This document shows positions 8,304 through 16,880 of a stretch of DNA of 33,439 bases, piece by piece. The number at the start of each line of letters is the position of its first letter. The stretch's first letter is position 1. The DNA comes from JAJYTL01 sp046705265. GTDB lineage: Bacteria; Pseudomonadota; Alphaproteobacteria; Ferrovibrionales; Ferrovibrionaceae. The stretch lies in NCBI GenBank assembly GCA_046705265.1, contig JBJKQL010000043.1:1-33439 (forward strand), given 5' to 3'. Both the position numbers and the translations under genes were made by a program. The notes below the pieces were generated by a model. It did not search any database. It saw only the letters and a list, made by a program, of their open reading frames with translations, and was not told where the DNA came from.

Positions 8304-9614
8304 TCAGTTGGCCACGGCGCGACGGGCGAAAGCGGCCGCGCCAAGGGCGCCGGTGTAGATGGAATCAGGATTTATGTTGATACCGACTTCGCCGTAATTC
8401 TCTCGGATGAGCTTCTTAATCTCTTTTACCGCCGCTTCGTTTTTCGCCACACCGCCGGTGAAGGTGAACTGATCCCGCACGCCGCCCGAACGCGAGATAA
8501 TCGACATCGCGCGAAGGATTATCGAGCGGTGAAGCCCTGCGATGATGTCTTCGCGCTTTTCGCCGAGCGCGAGTCGGTCCCGCAGTTCCGCACCGGCGAA
8601 AACCGTGCAGGTCGAGTTGATGCGAACCGTTCTTGACGCCTTCATCGCCAAGGGGCCGAGCTCATGCACGCCGATATTCATCTCATCGGCGATATAGCCA
8701 AGGTAGCGTCCACAGCCCGCCGCGCAGCGGTCATTCATCTGAAAATTCTCGACAATGCCGGCTGGGTCGACTTGAATCGCCTTCGTATCCTGGCCGCCTA
8801 TGTCGAGGACGGTGCGGGTGTTCGGATACATAATATGTGCGCCAAGTCCATGGCACAGGATCTCGGAGCGAATGTGCTCCTTGGAGAACGGCAGGGTGAC
8901 GCGGCCGTAACCGGTGCCAACGACGTAAGCCTCTTCAAGCGGCATATCCAGCGCACCGCGGATCGGGGCGTCCAGGTGATCAAGTATCGCTGCAGTTTCC
9001 GGCGCGGCCCCCGCCACGCGCTCGATTGCCCGGCGATACTTGTCCTTCAGGTTGTCGCTTGGCGGCCGGTTTTCGACCTGGATGATCGCTTTGTCGTAGA
9101 CATTGAGCAGAAGCTCGTAAGCGAGAGCAAAACGCTTGGCCATTTCGTCCGCCACGGCCATGAAGCGGGAACCGGCTACATCGCGGAAGAAATCCGACTT
9201 CCGCTCGGCCTCAGGCGCAAACAGCCGCGGCGCTTCATCTCGGAGTTGCCCAAAAAGGGCGGACAAGGCTTCCGTCACCGCCTCCTCAGCGCCGCGAAAG
9301 CGCTCGCCGCTCGCCATCTCGAAGCAGGTCCCTTCCAGATCCGCCAGTTGTTCCAGAAATTGCTCGAGCCGGAAGCTTCGCTCCAGATCTTGTAGGAACC
9401 GTTCGGCGTTTTCGCCAAATGGCGATGTTGAGAGTGCCCGCCGCAAAAGTGTGAACCTGGCGTCGACCACTGCTTCGTGTTTCGCCACGCGGGTAGCGGT
9501 ATCGTAATTCGAACGCGAATTGGTAATGCCCCGCCCAAGCACTGCCATTTCTTCGTCCATGAGCACCGCCTTGGTGGTGGTCGAACCGAGATCGACGCCG
9601 ATGAAGCAGCGCAT
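8304..9614 (-). CDS. bcrA: Benzoyl-CoA reductase subunit A (ATPase)
   Basis: This subunit of 436 residues is the larger ATPase of the AD module. The N-terminal IGVDLGSTTTKAVLMDE is the phosphate-binding loop. A long insertion of roughly 130 residues follows before the core resumes at DIGGQDTKAIQVD. Cluster ligands are in NDRCAAGCGRYLGYIADE and INSTCTVFAGAE, and FTFTGGVAKNEAA is the adenosine motif. The insertion and length match BcrA/BadF (about 437). The ATG at 9614 is preferred over an adjacent in-frame GTG at 9617 because an extended AGGAGGAGG site precedes it. The gene starts 12 bases after bcrB ends. Confidence 0.96.
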   Translation of the reverse strand: MRCFIGVDLGSTTTKAVLMDEEMAVLGRGITNSRSNYDTATRVAKHEAVVDARFTLLRRALSTSPFGENAERFLQDLERSFRLEQFLEQLADLEGTCFEMASGERFRGAEEAVTEALSALFGQLRDEAPRLFAPEAERKSDFFRDVAGSRFMAVADEMAKRFALAYELLLNVYDKAIIQVENRPPSDNLKDKYRRAIERVAGAAPETAAILDHLDAPIRGALDMPLEEAYVVGTGYGRVTLPFSKEHIRSEILCHGLGAHIMYPNTRTVLDIGGQDTKAIQVDPAGIVENFQMNDRCAAGCGRYLGYIADEMNIGVHELGPLAMKASRTVRINSTCTVFAGAELRDRLALGEKREDIIAGLHRSIILRAMSIISRSGGVRDQFTFTGGVAKNEAAVKEIKKLIRENYGEVGININPDSIYTGALGAAAFARRAVAN

Positions 9615-9626
9615 CACCTCCTCCTT

Positions 9627-10931
9627 TCATGCCACCATGGCGGCGGAGCCGGCGCCATGCCGCTTCTGCGCGATCATCTGCAGGTAACTTTCGATACGGT
9701 TTTTCACATTCGCCGGCGAAAAGTACCGCGGATCAACCAGATCTGTTTCGATGAAGGCGCCGGGTTTTCCGGTGCGCCTTTCGATTTCGCGAAGAATGAG
9801 AAGCTGGCCCGCCGAAAAACTGTTACAGCTCTTGATGGAATTGATCAGGAGCCCGTCAGCCTCGTAGTCATTGACATACTTCTCCAGCATACCGATGCGC
9901 GAGGGAAGACTGCGGTTCGTATAGCAGCCGAGGCAATAATCGGCGAGCGACTCCAGGGGATGCTGGGGGTCGTGACGAAAACCAAGATCGTAGACGCCGC
10001 CAACCTTGGTATAAGTGCTGGCAACGACAACCGCGCCCTCGTCGTAAAACATCTTCCAGAAGTCGCGGAAACTGGTCCAGTTCGGTGGCCCCTCGACAAC
10101 CAAGCGGTAGCGCTCGTCATGAACTTCGCCATCGGGGGTGACTGGTCCAAGGCCATTCGCGATCCGCTTGTCGACCTCCTCGCGCAGGAGCCTATAATAT
10201 TCCGTCGCATCCGGCGTCCCACGAAATGCAGTGAAGATGGGTCCGATGTAATAGACGCCTCCGAAATAGGCATCGATCGGCGATGGCTTGTGCTTGGCCG
10301 ATTCCAGGACCCAGACAAACTCATCCTCTGCCTTGGCTGATTCCTTCAGGTTCTCGCGCAGCCGGTCGATATCGAATTTAACGCCGCTCACTTGCTCGAG
10401 CTTCGGGATAACTTCCTCCTTCAGCTGTCTGACAACGTATTCCCGCATGTTGGAAGAGGGATGCCCTTCGGCGTCGTAAGGCACATGCAGCATCGCGGTT
10501 TCGCACTTGTATTGCTCACGAAGCAGCTCAAACCATTTCATGAACGTAAAGCAGCCGGTGTAGGACAAGAGGAGGAGATCTGGGTCGGGAAGAGGGCGTC
10601 CGTCAGGCCCTAGACTCCCCTTGGCGAGGCTGCCGAGATCGGCTTTGACATAGGTGCAGACATCTTCGGAATGTCCGCGCTTCTCGGCCTCTACGATGTA
10701 GCTGCCGCTTTTCTTCCGCATGCCATTTTGGATAGCGTTTATTTCCGGCAAGTTGTTGACCATGTCGAAACACATGATCAGTTCATTGAGGTTGCCGGGA
10801 ACGAAGGTGGAGACGACCTTTCTTCCGGAATGCTTGGCGGTGGCGAGCCGCTCGTAGTTTGCGGCGATCATTTCTTTTTGCTTGAGCATCGACGACTCCT
10901 TGATGGCTTCGACGACGGGCTTCACGCTCAT
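9627..10931 (-). CDS. bcrB: Benzoyl-CoA reductase subunit B (catalytic half)
   Basis: This 434-residue protein belongs to the 2-hydroxyglutaryl-CoA dehydratase D-component/BcrB family. With BcrC it forms the module that binds benzoyl-CoA and delivers single electrons to the aromatic ring. Conserved cysteine positions are in LSYTGCFTFMKWFELL, ADYCLGCYTNRSLPSRIG and INSIKSCNSFSAGQ, and these are the probable [4Fe-4S] ligands. The ATG at 10931 overlaps the bcrC stop as ATGA and has GGAG 6 bases upstream. It is therefore preferred to an in-frame ATG at 10943. The length equals that of BcrB/BadE. Confidence 0.96.
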   Translation of the reverse strand: MSVKPVVEAIKESSMLKQKEMIAANYERLATAKHSGRKVVSTFVPGNLNELIMCFDMVNNLPEINAIQNGMRKKSGSYIVEAEKRGHSEDVCTYVKADLGSLAKGSLGPDGRPLPDPDLLLLSYTGCFTFMKWFELLREQYKCETAMLHVPYDAEGHPSSNMREYVVRQLKEEVIPKLEQVSGVKFDIDRLRENLKESAKAEDEFVWVLESAKHKPSPIDAYFGGVYYIGPIFTAFRGTPDATEYYRLLREEVDKRIANGLGPVTPDGEVHDERYRLVVEGPPNWTSFRDFWKMFYDEGAVVVASTYTKVGGVYDLGFRHDPQHPLESLADYCLGCYTNRSLPSRIGMLEKYVNDYEADGLLINSIKSCNSFSAGQLLILREIERRTGKPGAFIETDLVDPRYFSPANVKNRIESYLQMIAQKRHGAGSAAMVA

Positions 10932-12175
10932 TGGTCGCTCCATAGCTTGATCGAATCGGCGAATGTTCCCGCCTGTTCGCGGATCGGCTGCATCTGGCCG
11001 GAATTCTCGGCATATTTGAAGGCGATGTAGGGGACACCGTGGGCGGCAAGAACGCTTTGCAGCATCGGCCGCTCCAGCAACGCCGGGTCGCAGAAGCTCG
11101 GCGTTGCGAAAATCACGCCCTCCGCGGCACTCCGTTTCACGGCTTCGATGAGATAGAGACCCTTCTTTTCCTGATTCGGTTCGTACTTGGCCGAGGTATT
11201 GCCGGAATTATGCAGGTAGGACGCGCTCAGATTTTTCAACGGATCGCCATCGATTGCGACATCCGACTGCTCCCAGCGGTTCACGAGCATAAAGTCGTCA
11301 TCGACGATGTAGCAGCCGGCCAGCTCGATCGACTTGATAAGGTTAAGGGGCGGCTGTTCGCAGAACGCGCCGGTGACAAGAACCCGCGCGTTATCGCGCC
11401 GGGGTCTTTCGTCCGTCGCAGCCGACATAAGATAGTCGCCAAGGAGGCGATTATGCTCCTCGACGGCGAGGATCATGCCGGCCCGCATGAGGAGATAGAT
11501 TTCCGAGGATGGCGCCTGCCAGGGCCGCTTCACGCGATAGGCGTACACTTCGCGAACAAGGCGCCGGTTTTCGTTAAAGAGTGCGATCGAGGCGCGGATC
11601 TCGTCGTCCTCTATCTTCCGCCCGCGAAGGTCACCGAGCATATCGCGGAGATCGGCCAACTCGCGAACATAAAACGCGCCGCCGACGTCATCGGCATAGT
11701 TCTGCGGCACATCGAAATACCGGCTCTTCACTCTCGGAAACATGATCTTCCACATGCCCGAAAGATTTCGAATTACATCGCAGATGCTGGGAAAGAGCAT
11801 CGCGTCGACAAAATCAAGCCGTTCCATGATTCCGAGTTCGATGGTCGAGCGCGGTATGCGGCAGATATAGCTCTGATAATAGGCGTCGCCGTGAATGACC
11901 TCGAGCTGGTCACCGCCGCCGAGAATGCCGAGCGGCAATGCCCCTGCCGCGTGGATGAGTTCGCGCGGAACGTAGAATGGCATATACCCGACAACCCGGC
12001 GTTCGGGCGCCGCCGCCTTCCATTTCCGCGCATAGCCAAAGGTGAGATCATCAAACAGCGTTTGACAGCGCGAAACGATATCGGTCGTGCGCATGGGCTG
12101 CGGTGGGACGGCCTCGACGGTGGAGAGGGCATCGGTTCCGCGCGGCTCCAGGCTGTTGCACTCAATGGACGGCAT
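10928..12175 (-). CDS. bcrC: Benzoyl-CoA reductase subunit C (catalytic half)
   Basis: This 415-residue partner of BcrB is in the same dehydratase D-component fold family. It shows the typical N-terminal segment VVGYMPFYVPRELIHAAGA, then GGDQLEVIHGDAYYQSYICR, cysteines in FPSICDVIRNLSG and TGAFCEQPPL, and the C-terminal motif ATPSFCDPALLERPML. It is somewhat longer than Thauera BcrC (about 383), owing mainly to about 30 extra residues at the N-terminus. An in-frame GTG at 12184 exists, but GGGGAGG lies 8 bases before the ATG at 12175, which I take as the start. The preceding had stop is 5 bases away. Confidence 0.95.
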   Translation of the reverse strand: MPSIECNSLEPRGTDALSTVEAVPPQPMRTTDIVSRCQTLFDDLTFGYARKWKAAAPERRVVGYMPFYVPRELIHAAGALPLGILGGGDQLEVIHGDAYYQSYICRIPRSTIELGIMERLDFVDAMLFPSICDVIRNLSGMWKIMFPRVKSRYFDVPQNYADDVGGAFYVRELADLRDMLGDLRGRKIEDDEIRASIALFNENRRLVREVYAYRVKRPWQAPSSEIYLLMRAGMILAVEEHNRLLGDYLMSAATDERPRRDNARVLVTGAFCEQPPLNLIKSIELAGCYIVDDDFMLVNRWEQSDVAIDGDPLKNLSASYLHNSGNTSAKYEPNQEKKGLYLIEAVKRSAAEGVIFATPSFCDPALLERPMLQSVLAAHGVPYIAFKYAENSGQMQPIREQAGTFADSIKLWSDQ

Positions 12176-12180
12176 TGGTG

Positions 12181-13269
12181 TCACCTCCCCTCGGTGGCGG
12201 CGCCCGGCACCAGAATGGCGCGACCTTTCAATTCGCGCCGATGCGCCGCCGCAAATACCCGGTTGATATCGCCAAGAGGATACCGCTCGATAAAAGGTTT
12301 GATCTTGATTCTGCCGTCGAGAACAAGATCAAGTGCGGCGGGGTAAAGGTCGGGCGTGCATCCCCAATTTCCGATGGCGCGGGCATCAAATGCCATCAGG
12401 TTGGACAAGCGAACCTCCACCTTGTCCATGGTGAAACCGACCACCGACAACGTCGCGCCGTGGGTTAGCAGGCCATAGGCCGTAAGCTGACCGGCGGCGG
12501 TTCCCGAACACTCGAAGATGAACCAGCCGGTTCGAGGCATGCCTTGCCGGCTCGCAAATTCTTGGACAGCGCTTTTTAGGGCGCGCGCGCCCATCGCGCG
12601 CGCATTGAACGTGGCCGCAGCGCCAAAAGGCGAAACGGCATCGAGTTTTTGCTGATCGACATCGATCGCCGCCACGGTCGCGCCAAAGGCTCGCGCGATC
12701 TGCACGGCATAACCGCCGACCCCGCCCACTCCAACGACGGCTGCGAAAGTGCCAGGACCGACGCCAGCCCGGCGCACTGCTTGATAAGGGGTGGTAACCG
12801 CGTCGGCGACAACCGAGATGTCGGCCAGAGAGAGATTTTGTGCGGCGAGACGAGCAGTGTCCACCGGGCAGAGATCGCGCGCCGGCACCACGATGTGGCT
12901 TGCGAAACCGCCGTGAATATCGTTGCCCGGCATCTTCTGCTTGGCGCAGATCGTGCCCTGCCCGCTCTGGCATGGCGCGCATTCGCCGCAGGGGAGAACG
13001 GCCGGAACAATGACATTCTTGCCGAGCCACGAGCCGGCGCCGGCGCCGGCGGCCACCACTCGGCCGCTGATTTCATGCCCGAGCGCAAGAGGTAGCGGGT
13101 GATTGACCCGCACGCCATCGTAATAGTAGCCGAGGTCGGTGTGGCAAACGCCGCAGCCTGCGATCTCTATTGCAACCTCGCCGTCGCGGGGGCGTGAGGC
13201 GTCGAAGGCTATGCGGGTCAGTGGCGCGCCCGCCGCGGTCATCACCCAACGATACGCATCCCTCACCAT
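12181..13269 (-). CDS. had: 6-hydroxycyclohex-1-ene-1-carbonyl-CoA dehydrogenase
   Basis: This zinc-dependent medium-chain alcohol dehydrogenase of 362 residues should oxidise 6-hydroxycyclohex-1-ene-1-carbonyl-CoA to the 6-oxo compound with NAD, the second step after ring reduction in the Thauera-type pathway. Catalytic zinc motifs GCGVCHTDLGYYYDGVRVNH and GHEISGRVV, a structural zinc lobe CGECAPCQSGQGTIC, and a Rossmann loop GVGGVGGYAVQIA are visible. The segments MPGNDIHGGFASHIVVPA, VVADAVTTPYQAV and VGFTMDKVEVRLSNLMAF are close to what I recall of Thauera Had, so assignment is firmer than for a generic dehydrogenase. The ATG at 13269 has AAGGAAG upstream. The frame runs open to 13434, but that extension crosses the divergent promoter region and does not look coding. 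It is the first gene of the leftward operon. Confidence 0.92.
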   Translation of the reverse strand: MVRDAYRWVMTAAGAPLTRIAFDASRPRDGEVAIEIAGCGVCHTDLGYYYDGVRVNHPLPLALGHEISGRVVAAGAGAGSWLGKNVIVPAVLPCGECAPCQSGQGTICAKQKMPGNDIHGGFASHIVVPARDLCPVDTARLAAQNLSLADISVVADAVTTPYQAVRRAGVGPGTFAAVVGVGGVGGYAVQIARAFGATVAAIDVDQQKLDAVSPFGAAATFNARAMGARALKSAVQEFASRQGMPRTGWFIFECSGTAAGQLTAYGLLTHGATLSVVGFTMDKVEVRLSNLMAFDARAIGNWGCTPDLYPAALDLVLDGRIKIKPFIERYPLGDINRVFAAAHRRELKGRAILVPGAATEGR

Positions 13270-13296
13270 GGCGGCGCTTCCTTCTGGCTGCCGGGC

Positions 13297-13311
13297 TTGA
13301 CGAGAAATCAA
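13297..13311. promoter_or_regulatory. FNR/CRP-like half-site pair with altered spacing
   Basis: TTGA at 13297-13300 and TCAA at 13308-13311 are separated by 7 bases, whereas FNR-type consensus sites (TTGAT-N4-ATCAA) have 6 bases between TTGA and TCAA. An oxygen sensor such as FNR/AadR would make sense for an anaerobic aromatic operon. The extra base weakens the case. Confidence 0.25.
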
Positions 13312-13315
13312 ATCG

Positions 13316-13335
13316 GTATTACAGTACTTAATTAC
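13316..13335. promoter_or_regulatory. Candidate operator: 20-base imperfect dyad
   Basis: The sequence has the form GTA-n-T-nn-AGTACT-nn-A-n-TAC, with 14 of 20 positions symmetric and a perfect AGTACT core, in the AT-rich part of the divergent spacer. Its place and size suit a dimeric repressor or activator that could control both operons. The cognate protein is unknown. Confidence 0.35.
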
Positions 13336-13447
13336 ATAAAAAAGGTCAAGGGATGAATCGTTGGTTTGTTGCCGCCCCGCTGATTTGACTTCGGTCAATT
13401 CAGCCTTTGCGCATCGACAATGCATGCGGGCCACAATGATGACAGGA

Positions 13448-15178
13448 ATGGCTTTTCACCCGACACACTCTTCAGTCTCCATCGCGATCACAGGCAGCGG
13501 CGGGGCGGGCGTGATGACCGCCGGCAATATGCTGCTGCGGGCTGCGGCAGCCGCGGGATGCTATGGCTTCATGTGCCGATCAAGCGGTCCGCAAATTCGC
13601 GGCGGCGAGGCGGCAGCCTTGATTCGTCTGGCCGAAGCGCCGATCGAGGGTCTTGATGACCGATTTGACATCCTGCTGGCGATCGATTGGGAAAATCTTG
13701 ATCGTTTCGCGAGCGAAATACCGCTTGATGGTTCGAGCCTTATTGTCGGTGATCCGGCGCAAGGAGAGCCGCCGGCGGCGATGACGGTATCCGGTGCCTC
13801 ACGCCGCGATCTCGCCATCAAAGAGATGGCGAAGCGTATTCCAGGCGGTCGCGCCAATATGATCGTGCTTGGTTTTGTCGGAAACCTTATCGGTTTGCCC
13901 GATACGGCGGTTGACGAAGCGGTGCGCGCAACATTGGGGGCCGAAAGTGCTGCGCTTTCGGCAAGCCTCGCCGCCGTCGTGGCAGGGCGCGCAGCGGCGG
14001 TGGCCGCGAATTTTCCACGCCGACTCTCCACCCAAATCCCCGCACGGCAGGGCCGCTGGCTGATTACCGGCAATGAGGCGACAGGTTATGGCGCTGTGAG
14101 CGGCGGCATCCGGTTCGTCGCTGCCTATCCGATCACACCGGCAACCGAGATTCTAGAGTGGATGTCGCCAGCGCTGGCCGATCTCGGTGGCACCCTGGTG
14201 CAGGCCGAGGATGAACTCGCTTCGATCACCATGGCGATCGGCGCCTCCTTCGGCGGAACGCCGGCGATGACAGCGACCTCCGGCCCCGGGCTTTCGCTGA
14301 TGACGGAATCGCTTGGTCTCGCCGTCGCGGCCGAAGTGCCGGTTGTCGTTGTCGACGTGATGCGCGGGGGACCCTCCACCGGAATCCCGACCAAATCGGA
14401 GCAATCAGATCTCAATATCGCGCTTTACGGTGTACATGGCGACGCACCTCATGTGGTGCTGGCGCCCAACTCGGTAGCGGACTGCGTGGTGACAACGGAA
14501 TGGGCGATCCATCTCGCGGAAGCCATGCAAGTGCCAGTCGTGATCCTCTCCGATCAGCTGATGGGACAGGCGCGCATGATCTTGGATCAGCCGATCCGCG
14601 GCGTCTATGCCGGCAAGCGCGACATCGCGACCTCAAATGGATTGCCCTACCGCCGCTATGCGTTGACTGAATCCGGCCTGTCGCCGATGGCGATACCGGG
14701 CAGTCCGGACATGATGTATACCGCCGACGGGCTCGAGCACAACGAACGCGGCACGCCATCGAGCCAAGCGAAGGATCACATCACGCAACTCGACAAGCGC
14801 CAGCTCAAGCTTTTGACCGGCGACTATGCCTCGCGTGCTATCGAAACCGAAGGCGACGGAGATATAGCGGTCATCACCTGGGGTTCTTGCACCGCACCAG
14901 CGCGCGAGGCCGTCGCGCGGGCGCGCGCGCAAGCGGTGGCCGCCAAGCTCATATCGGTGCGTTTGCTTTCACCCTTCCAGCCATCGCTTCTGGCCTCTGC
15001 GCTCAATGGCGTGACCCGCATCCTTGTTGTGGAGAAAACTCACAGCGGCCAGTTCCTTCGGCATCTTCGTGCCGAGCATCGCTTCGAAGGCGAGATGCGC
15101 GCCTTGTGCAAGCCGGGGCCGCTTCCCGTGCGCCCTGACGAAATCTATCGTCACCTCGTCGAATGGAGCCGCCCATGA
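13448..15178 (+). CDS. korA: 2-oxoglutarate:ferredoxin oxidoreductase, fused gamma-alpha subunit
   Basis: This protein of about 576 residues combines the gamma domain (ITGSGGAGVMTAGNMLL, then FMCRSSGPQIRGGEAA) with the alpha domain (YPITPATEILEWM, EDELASITMAIGAS, TATSGPGLSLM, GGPSTGIPTKSEQSDL). This is the KorA arrangement of two-subunit KGOR enzymes such as that of Thauera aromatica. There the enzyme oxidises 2-oxoglutarate from the citric acid cycle and reduces the ferredoxin that feeds benzoyl-CoA reductase. The frame is open from 13361. ATG codons at 13424, 13436, 13439 and 13448 are all possible and none has a good ribosome site, so the start is uncertain; 13448 best fits the conserved domain start. 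It is transcribed divergently from the bcr operon. Substrate specificity is inferred from context. Confidence 0.88.
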   Translation: MAFHPTHSSVSIAITGSGGAGVMTAGNMLLRAAAAAGCYGFMCRSSGPQIRGGEAAALIRLAEAPIEGLDDRFDILLAIDWENLDRFASEIPLDGSSLIVGDPAQGEPPAAMTVSGASRRDLAIKEMAKRIPGGRANMIVLGFVGNLIGLPDTAVDEAVRATLGAESAALSASLAAVVAGRAAAVAANFPRRLSTQIPARQGRWLITGNEATGYGAVSGGIRFVAAYPITPATEILEWMSPALADLGGTLVQAEDELASITMAIGASFGGTPAMTATSGPGLSLMTESLGLAVAAEVPVVVVDVMRGGPSTGIPTKSEQSDLNIALYGVHGDAPHVVLAPNSVADCVVTTEWAIHLAEAMQVPVVILSDQLMGQARMILDQPIRGVYAGKRDIATSNGLPYRRYALTESGLSPMAIPGSPDMMYTADGLEHNERGTPSSQAKDHITQLDKRQLKLLTGDYASRAIETEGDGDIAVITWGSCTAPAREAVARARAQAVAAKLISVRLLSPFQPSLLASALNGVTRILVVEKTHSGQFLRHLRAEHRFEGEMRALCKPGPLPVRPDEIYRHLVEWSRP

Positions 15179-16008
15179 ACATATCCACGCCGGCCATGCT
15201 TTCGGCGAAAACCTTCAAATCGGATACAAAGCCGGTCTGGTGCCCGGGCTGTGGCGATTACGCGGTGTTGACCGCGTTGACCCGTGCCCTTGCCGATCTC
15301 GGACGCCCGCCTGAGGAAGTGGCGATCATTTCCGGCATCGGCTGCTCGTCTCGCATTCCGGCTTATATGAACTGCTACGGGTTTCACGGCGTTCATGGCC
15401 GCGCGCTGCCGCTTGCGACCGGCCTCAAGGTCACGCGGCCCGACCTTGTTGTGATCGCCGCGGGCGGCGATGGCGATGGCTATTCGATCGGCGGGAACCA
15501 TTTCATGCACGCCTGCCGGCGCAACATCGACATTACCTACATCGTCATGGACAACCATGTCTATGGCATGACGAAAGGGCAGGCCTCGCCGACCACGGAA
15601 TCCGATTGGGATAATGCGTTGACGCCGGGGGGCAGCGGCCTCAGGCCGCTTCAGCCGCTGGTCGTCGCGCTCGCCTCTGGAGCCAATTTTGTCGCTCGCG
15701 CGTTTTCCGGGGACATTGTCGGTACCGCCACTATGGTTGCCCAGGCGATTAGGTCACCCGGCTTTTCGCTTGTCGAGATTCTAAGCCCCTGCGTAACCTT
15801 TCGCTCCGAGCATCGCGCCTGGAAGGAGCTCGTTCGACCGGCCCCTGTGGCAGTGACCGACAACCCCGCGCGCGCCGCCCGACGCCTTATGACCGATGAC
15901 GGATTTAATATCGGCGTGCTCTACTCCGGCCATCGCGAGCCCTATCGGCCAAAACCCAGCAAGGCGCTCAAATCGCTCGATGCACTCGCCGAGGCCTTCG
16001 TCATCTAG
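15175..16008 (+). CDS. korB: 2-oxoglutarate:ferredoxin oxidoreductase, beta subunit
   Basis: This 277-residue subunit binds thiamine diphosphate and an iron-sulfur cluster and transfers electrons from the decarboxylated substrate to ferredoxin. The cluster cysteines lie in CPGCGDYAVL and in GIGCSSRIP, and the diphosphate/Mg motif is AAGGDGDGYSIGGNHF, followed by MDNHVYGMTKGQASPT. The ATG at 15175 overlaps the korA stop as ATGA and has GGAG 7 bases upstream, so an in-frame upstream start at 15163 is unlikely. No separate ferredoxin-like delta subunit is present, as expected for the two-subunit type. It should work with the ferredoxin encoded at 7175-7420. Confidence 0.92.
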   Translation: MNISTPAMLSAKTFKSDTKPVWCPGCGDYAVLTALTRALADLGRPPEEVAIISGIGCSSRIPAYMNCYGFHGVHGRALPLATGLKVTRPDLVVIAAGGDGDGYSIGGNHFMHACRRNIDITYIVMDNHVYGMTKGQASPTTESDWDNALTPGGSGLRPLQPLVVALASGANFVARAFSGDIVGTATMVAQAIRSPGFSLVEILSPCVTFRSEHRAWKELVRPAPVAVTDNPARAARRLMTDDGFNIGVLYSGHREPYRPKPSKALKSLDALAEAFVI

Positions 16009-16217
16009 AGAAAGATCACTCCGAATCGAATTGACCTGGTTCGAATAACACTGAGTCCGATAGACGCCGCAAGTCGCCCCGATTTGAAAACCATCGTGCT
16101 CTGTCATTCAAATGGTGGGTATTCCACGGCGAGGGCATTTCTGAATGCCGGCCAGGGAAGCAAGCGAGATGCGTATCCCGACTCGTAACCTAACGCAGGA
16201 AAAACAGGTCACGCGAG

Positions 16218-16880
16218 GTGGAGCAAGGACAAACTGAGGCGAGCATAAAAACGCGAGGGGCGCGCCACGCTTATGGCACAATCGCGCGTTTCTATGACGT
16301 TCTCGATCTTCCCTTCGAATATGGCCGATACCGCAAACTCAGGCACATTGTTTTCTCGGGAACGCGCGGCCGCATTCTCGATGCCGGGGTCGGTACCGGC
16401 CGCAACATGCCTTTCTACCCCGCGGAAGGCCGGGTCATCGGCGCCGATCTTAGTCTGGCGATGCTTTCGCGCGCGGCAAAGAGGCGCCACCGGATAAGCC
16501 GCACAGTCGAGCTTGTTCAGAGCGATATTCTGTCGACCCCCTTCACCAATGCCAGCTTTGACTACGTGATCTCGACCTTCCTCTTTTGCGTTCTTGACGC
16601 AGATCAGCAACTGCCGGCGCTTCGCGAGCTTGGCCGAATCTGTAAGGCGGAAGGCGAAATCCGCATTTTGGAATACGTTTTCTCCGGGGATCCATTCCGG
16701 CGTTTTATCATGTATGTCTGGGCGCCATGGGTGCGATTTGCGTATGGTGCGCATTTCGACCGCCAAACGCGGGGTTACGTGGAAGCGGCGGGTCTCGAGT
16801 TGGTCACCGAGCGCTTCCTCTATAGCGATATTATCAAACTTCTAGTGCTGCGACCGCGGAGGGAGGGCTCCACTGAATAA
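16218..16880 (+). CDS. Class I SAM-dependent methyltransferase
   Basis: This 220-residue protein has the UbiE-like methyltransferase core: an N-terminal helix region with YGTIARFYDVLDLPFEYGR, motif I ILDAGVGTGRNMPFYP, motif II GRVIGADLSLAMLSRA, a post-motif SDILSTPFTNASFDYVIS and LRELGRICKAEGEIRILEY. A C-terminal hydrophobic stretch FIMYVWAPWVRFAYGAHF could touch a lipid substrate, as in phospholipid or quinone methyltransferases. The start is a GTG at 16218 with a weak upstream site. It stands about 210 bases after korB in the same direction, so cotranscription is possible, but the sequence shows no link to aromatic catabolism. The substrate is unknown. Confidence 0.8.
   Translation: MEQGQTEASIKTRGARHAYGTIARFYDVLDLPFEYGRYRKLRHIVFSGTRGRILDAGVGTGRNMPFYPAEGRVIGADLSLAMLSRAAKRRHRISRTVELVQSDILSTPFTNASFDYVISTFLFCVLDADQQLPALRELGRICKAEGEIRILEYVFSGDPFRRFIMYVWAPWVRFAYGAHFDRQTRGYVEAAGLELVTERFLYSDIIKLLVLRPRREGSTE

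Larger units (their letters stand above)
13270..13447. promoter_or_regulatory. Divergent promoter region between had-bcr and korAB
   Basis: This spacer is markedly more AT-rich around 13311-13350 than the genes on either side. It must hold the promoters of the leftward had-bcr-hcr operon and the rightward korAB operon. Contents: an imperfect 20-base dyad at 13316-13335 and an FNR-like element at 13297-13311. No regulator gene adjoins it, so control is probably by a factor encoded elsewhere. Exact transcription starts cannot be read from the sequence. Confidence 0.6.

Noticed and set aside
11039..12346. Plus-strand open frame of 435 codons
   Set aside because: Antisense to bcrC, which has the full family pattern.
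13297..13311. A genuine FNR box in the divergent promoter
   Set aside because: Kept only as a low-confidence site because the half-sites are one base too far apart for the consensus.
16134..16149. Short hairpin GGCATT / AATGCC after korB
   Set aside because: Six-base stem without a T-tract; too weak to call a terminator.
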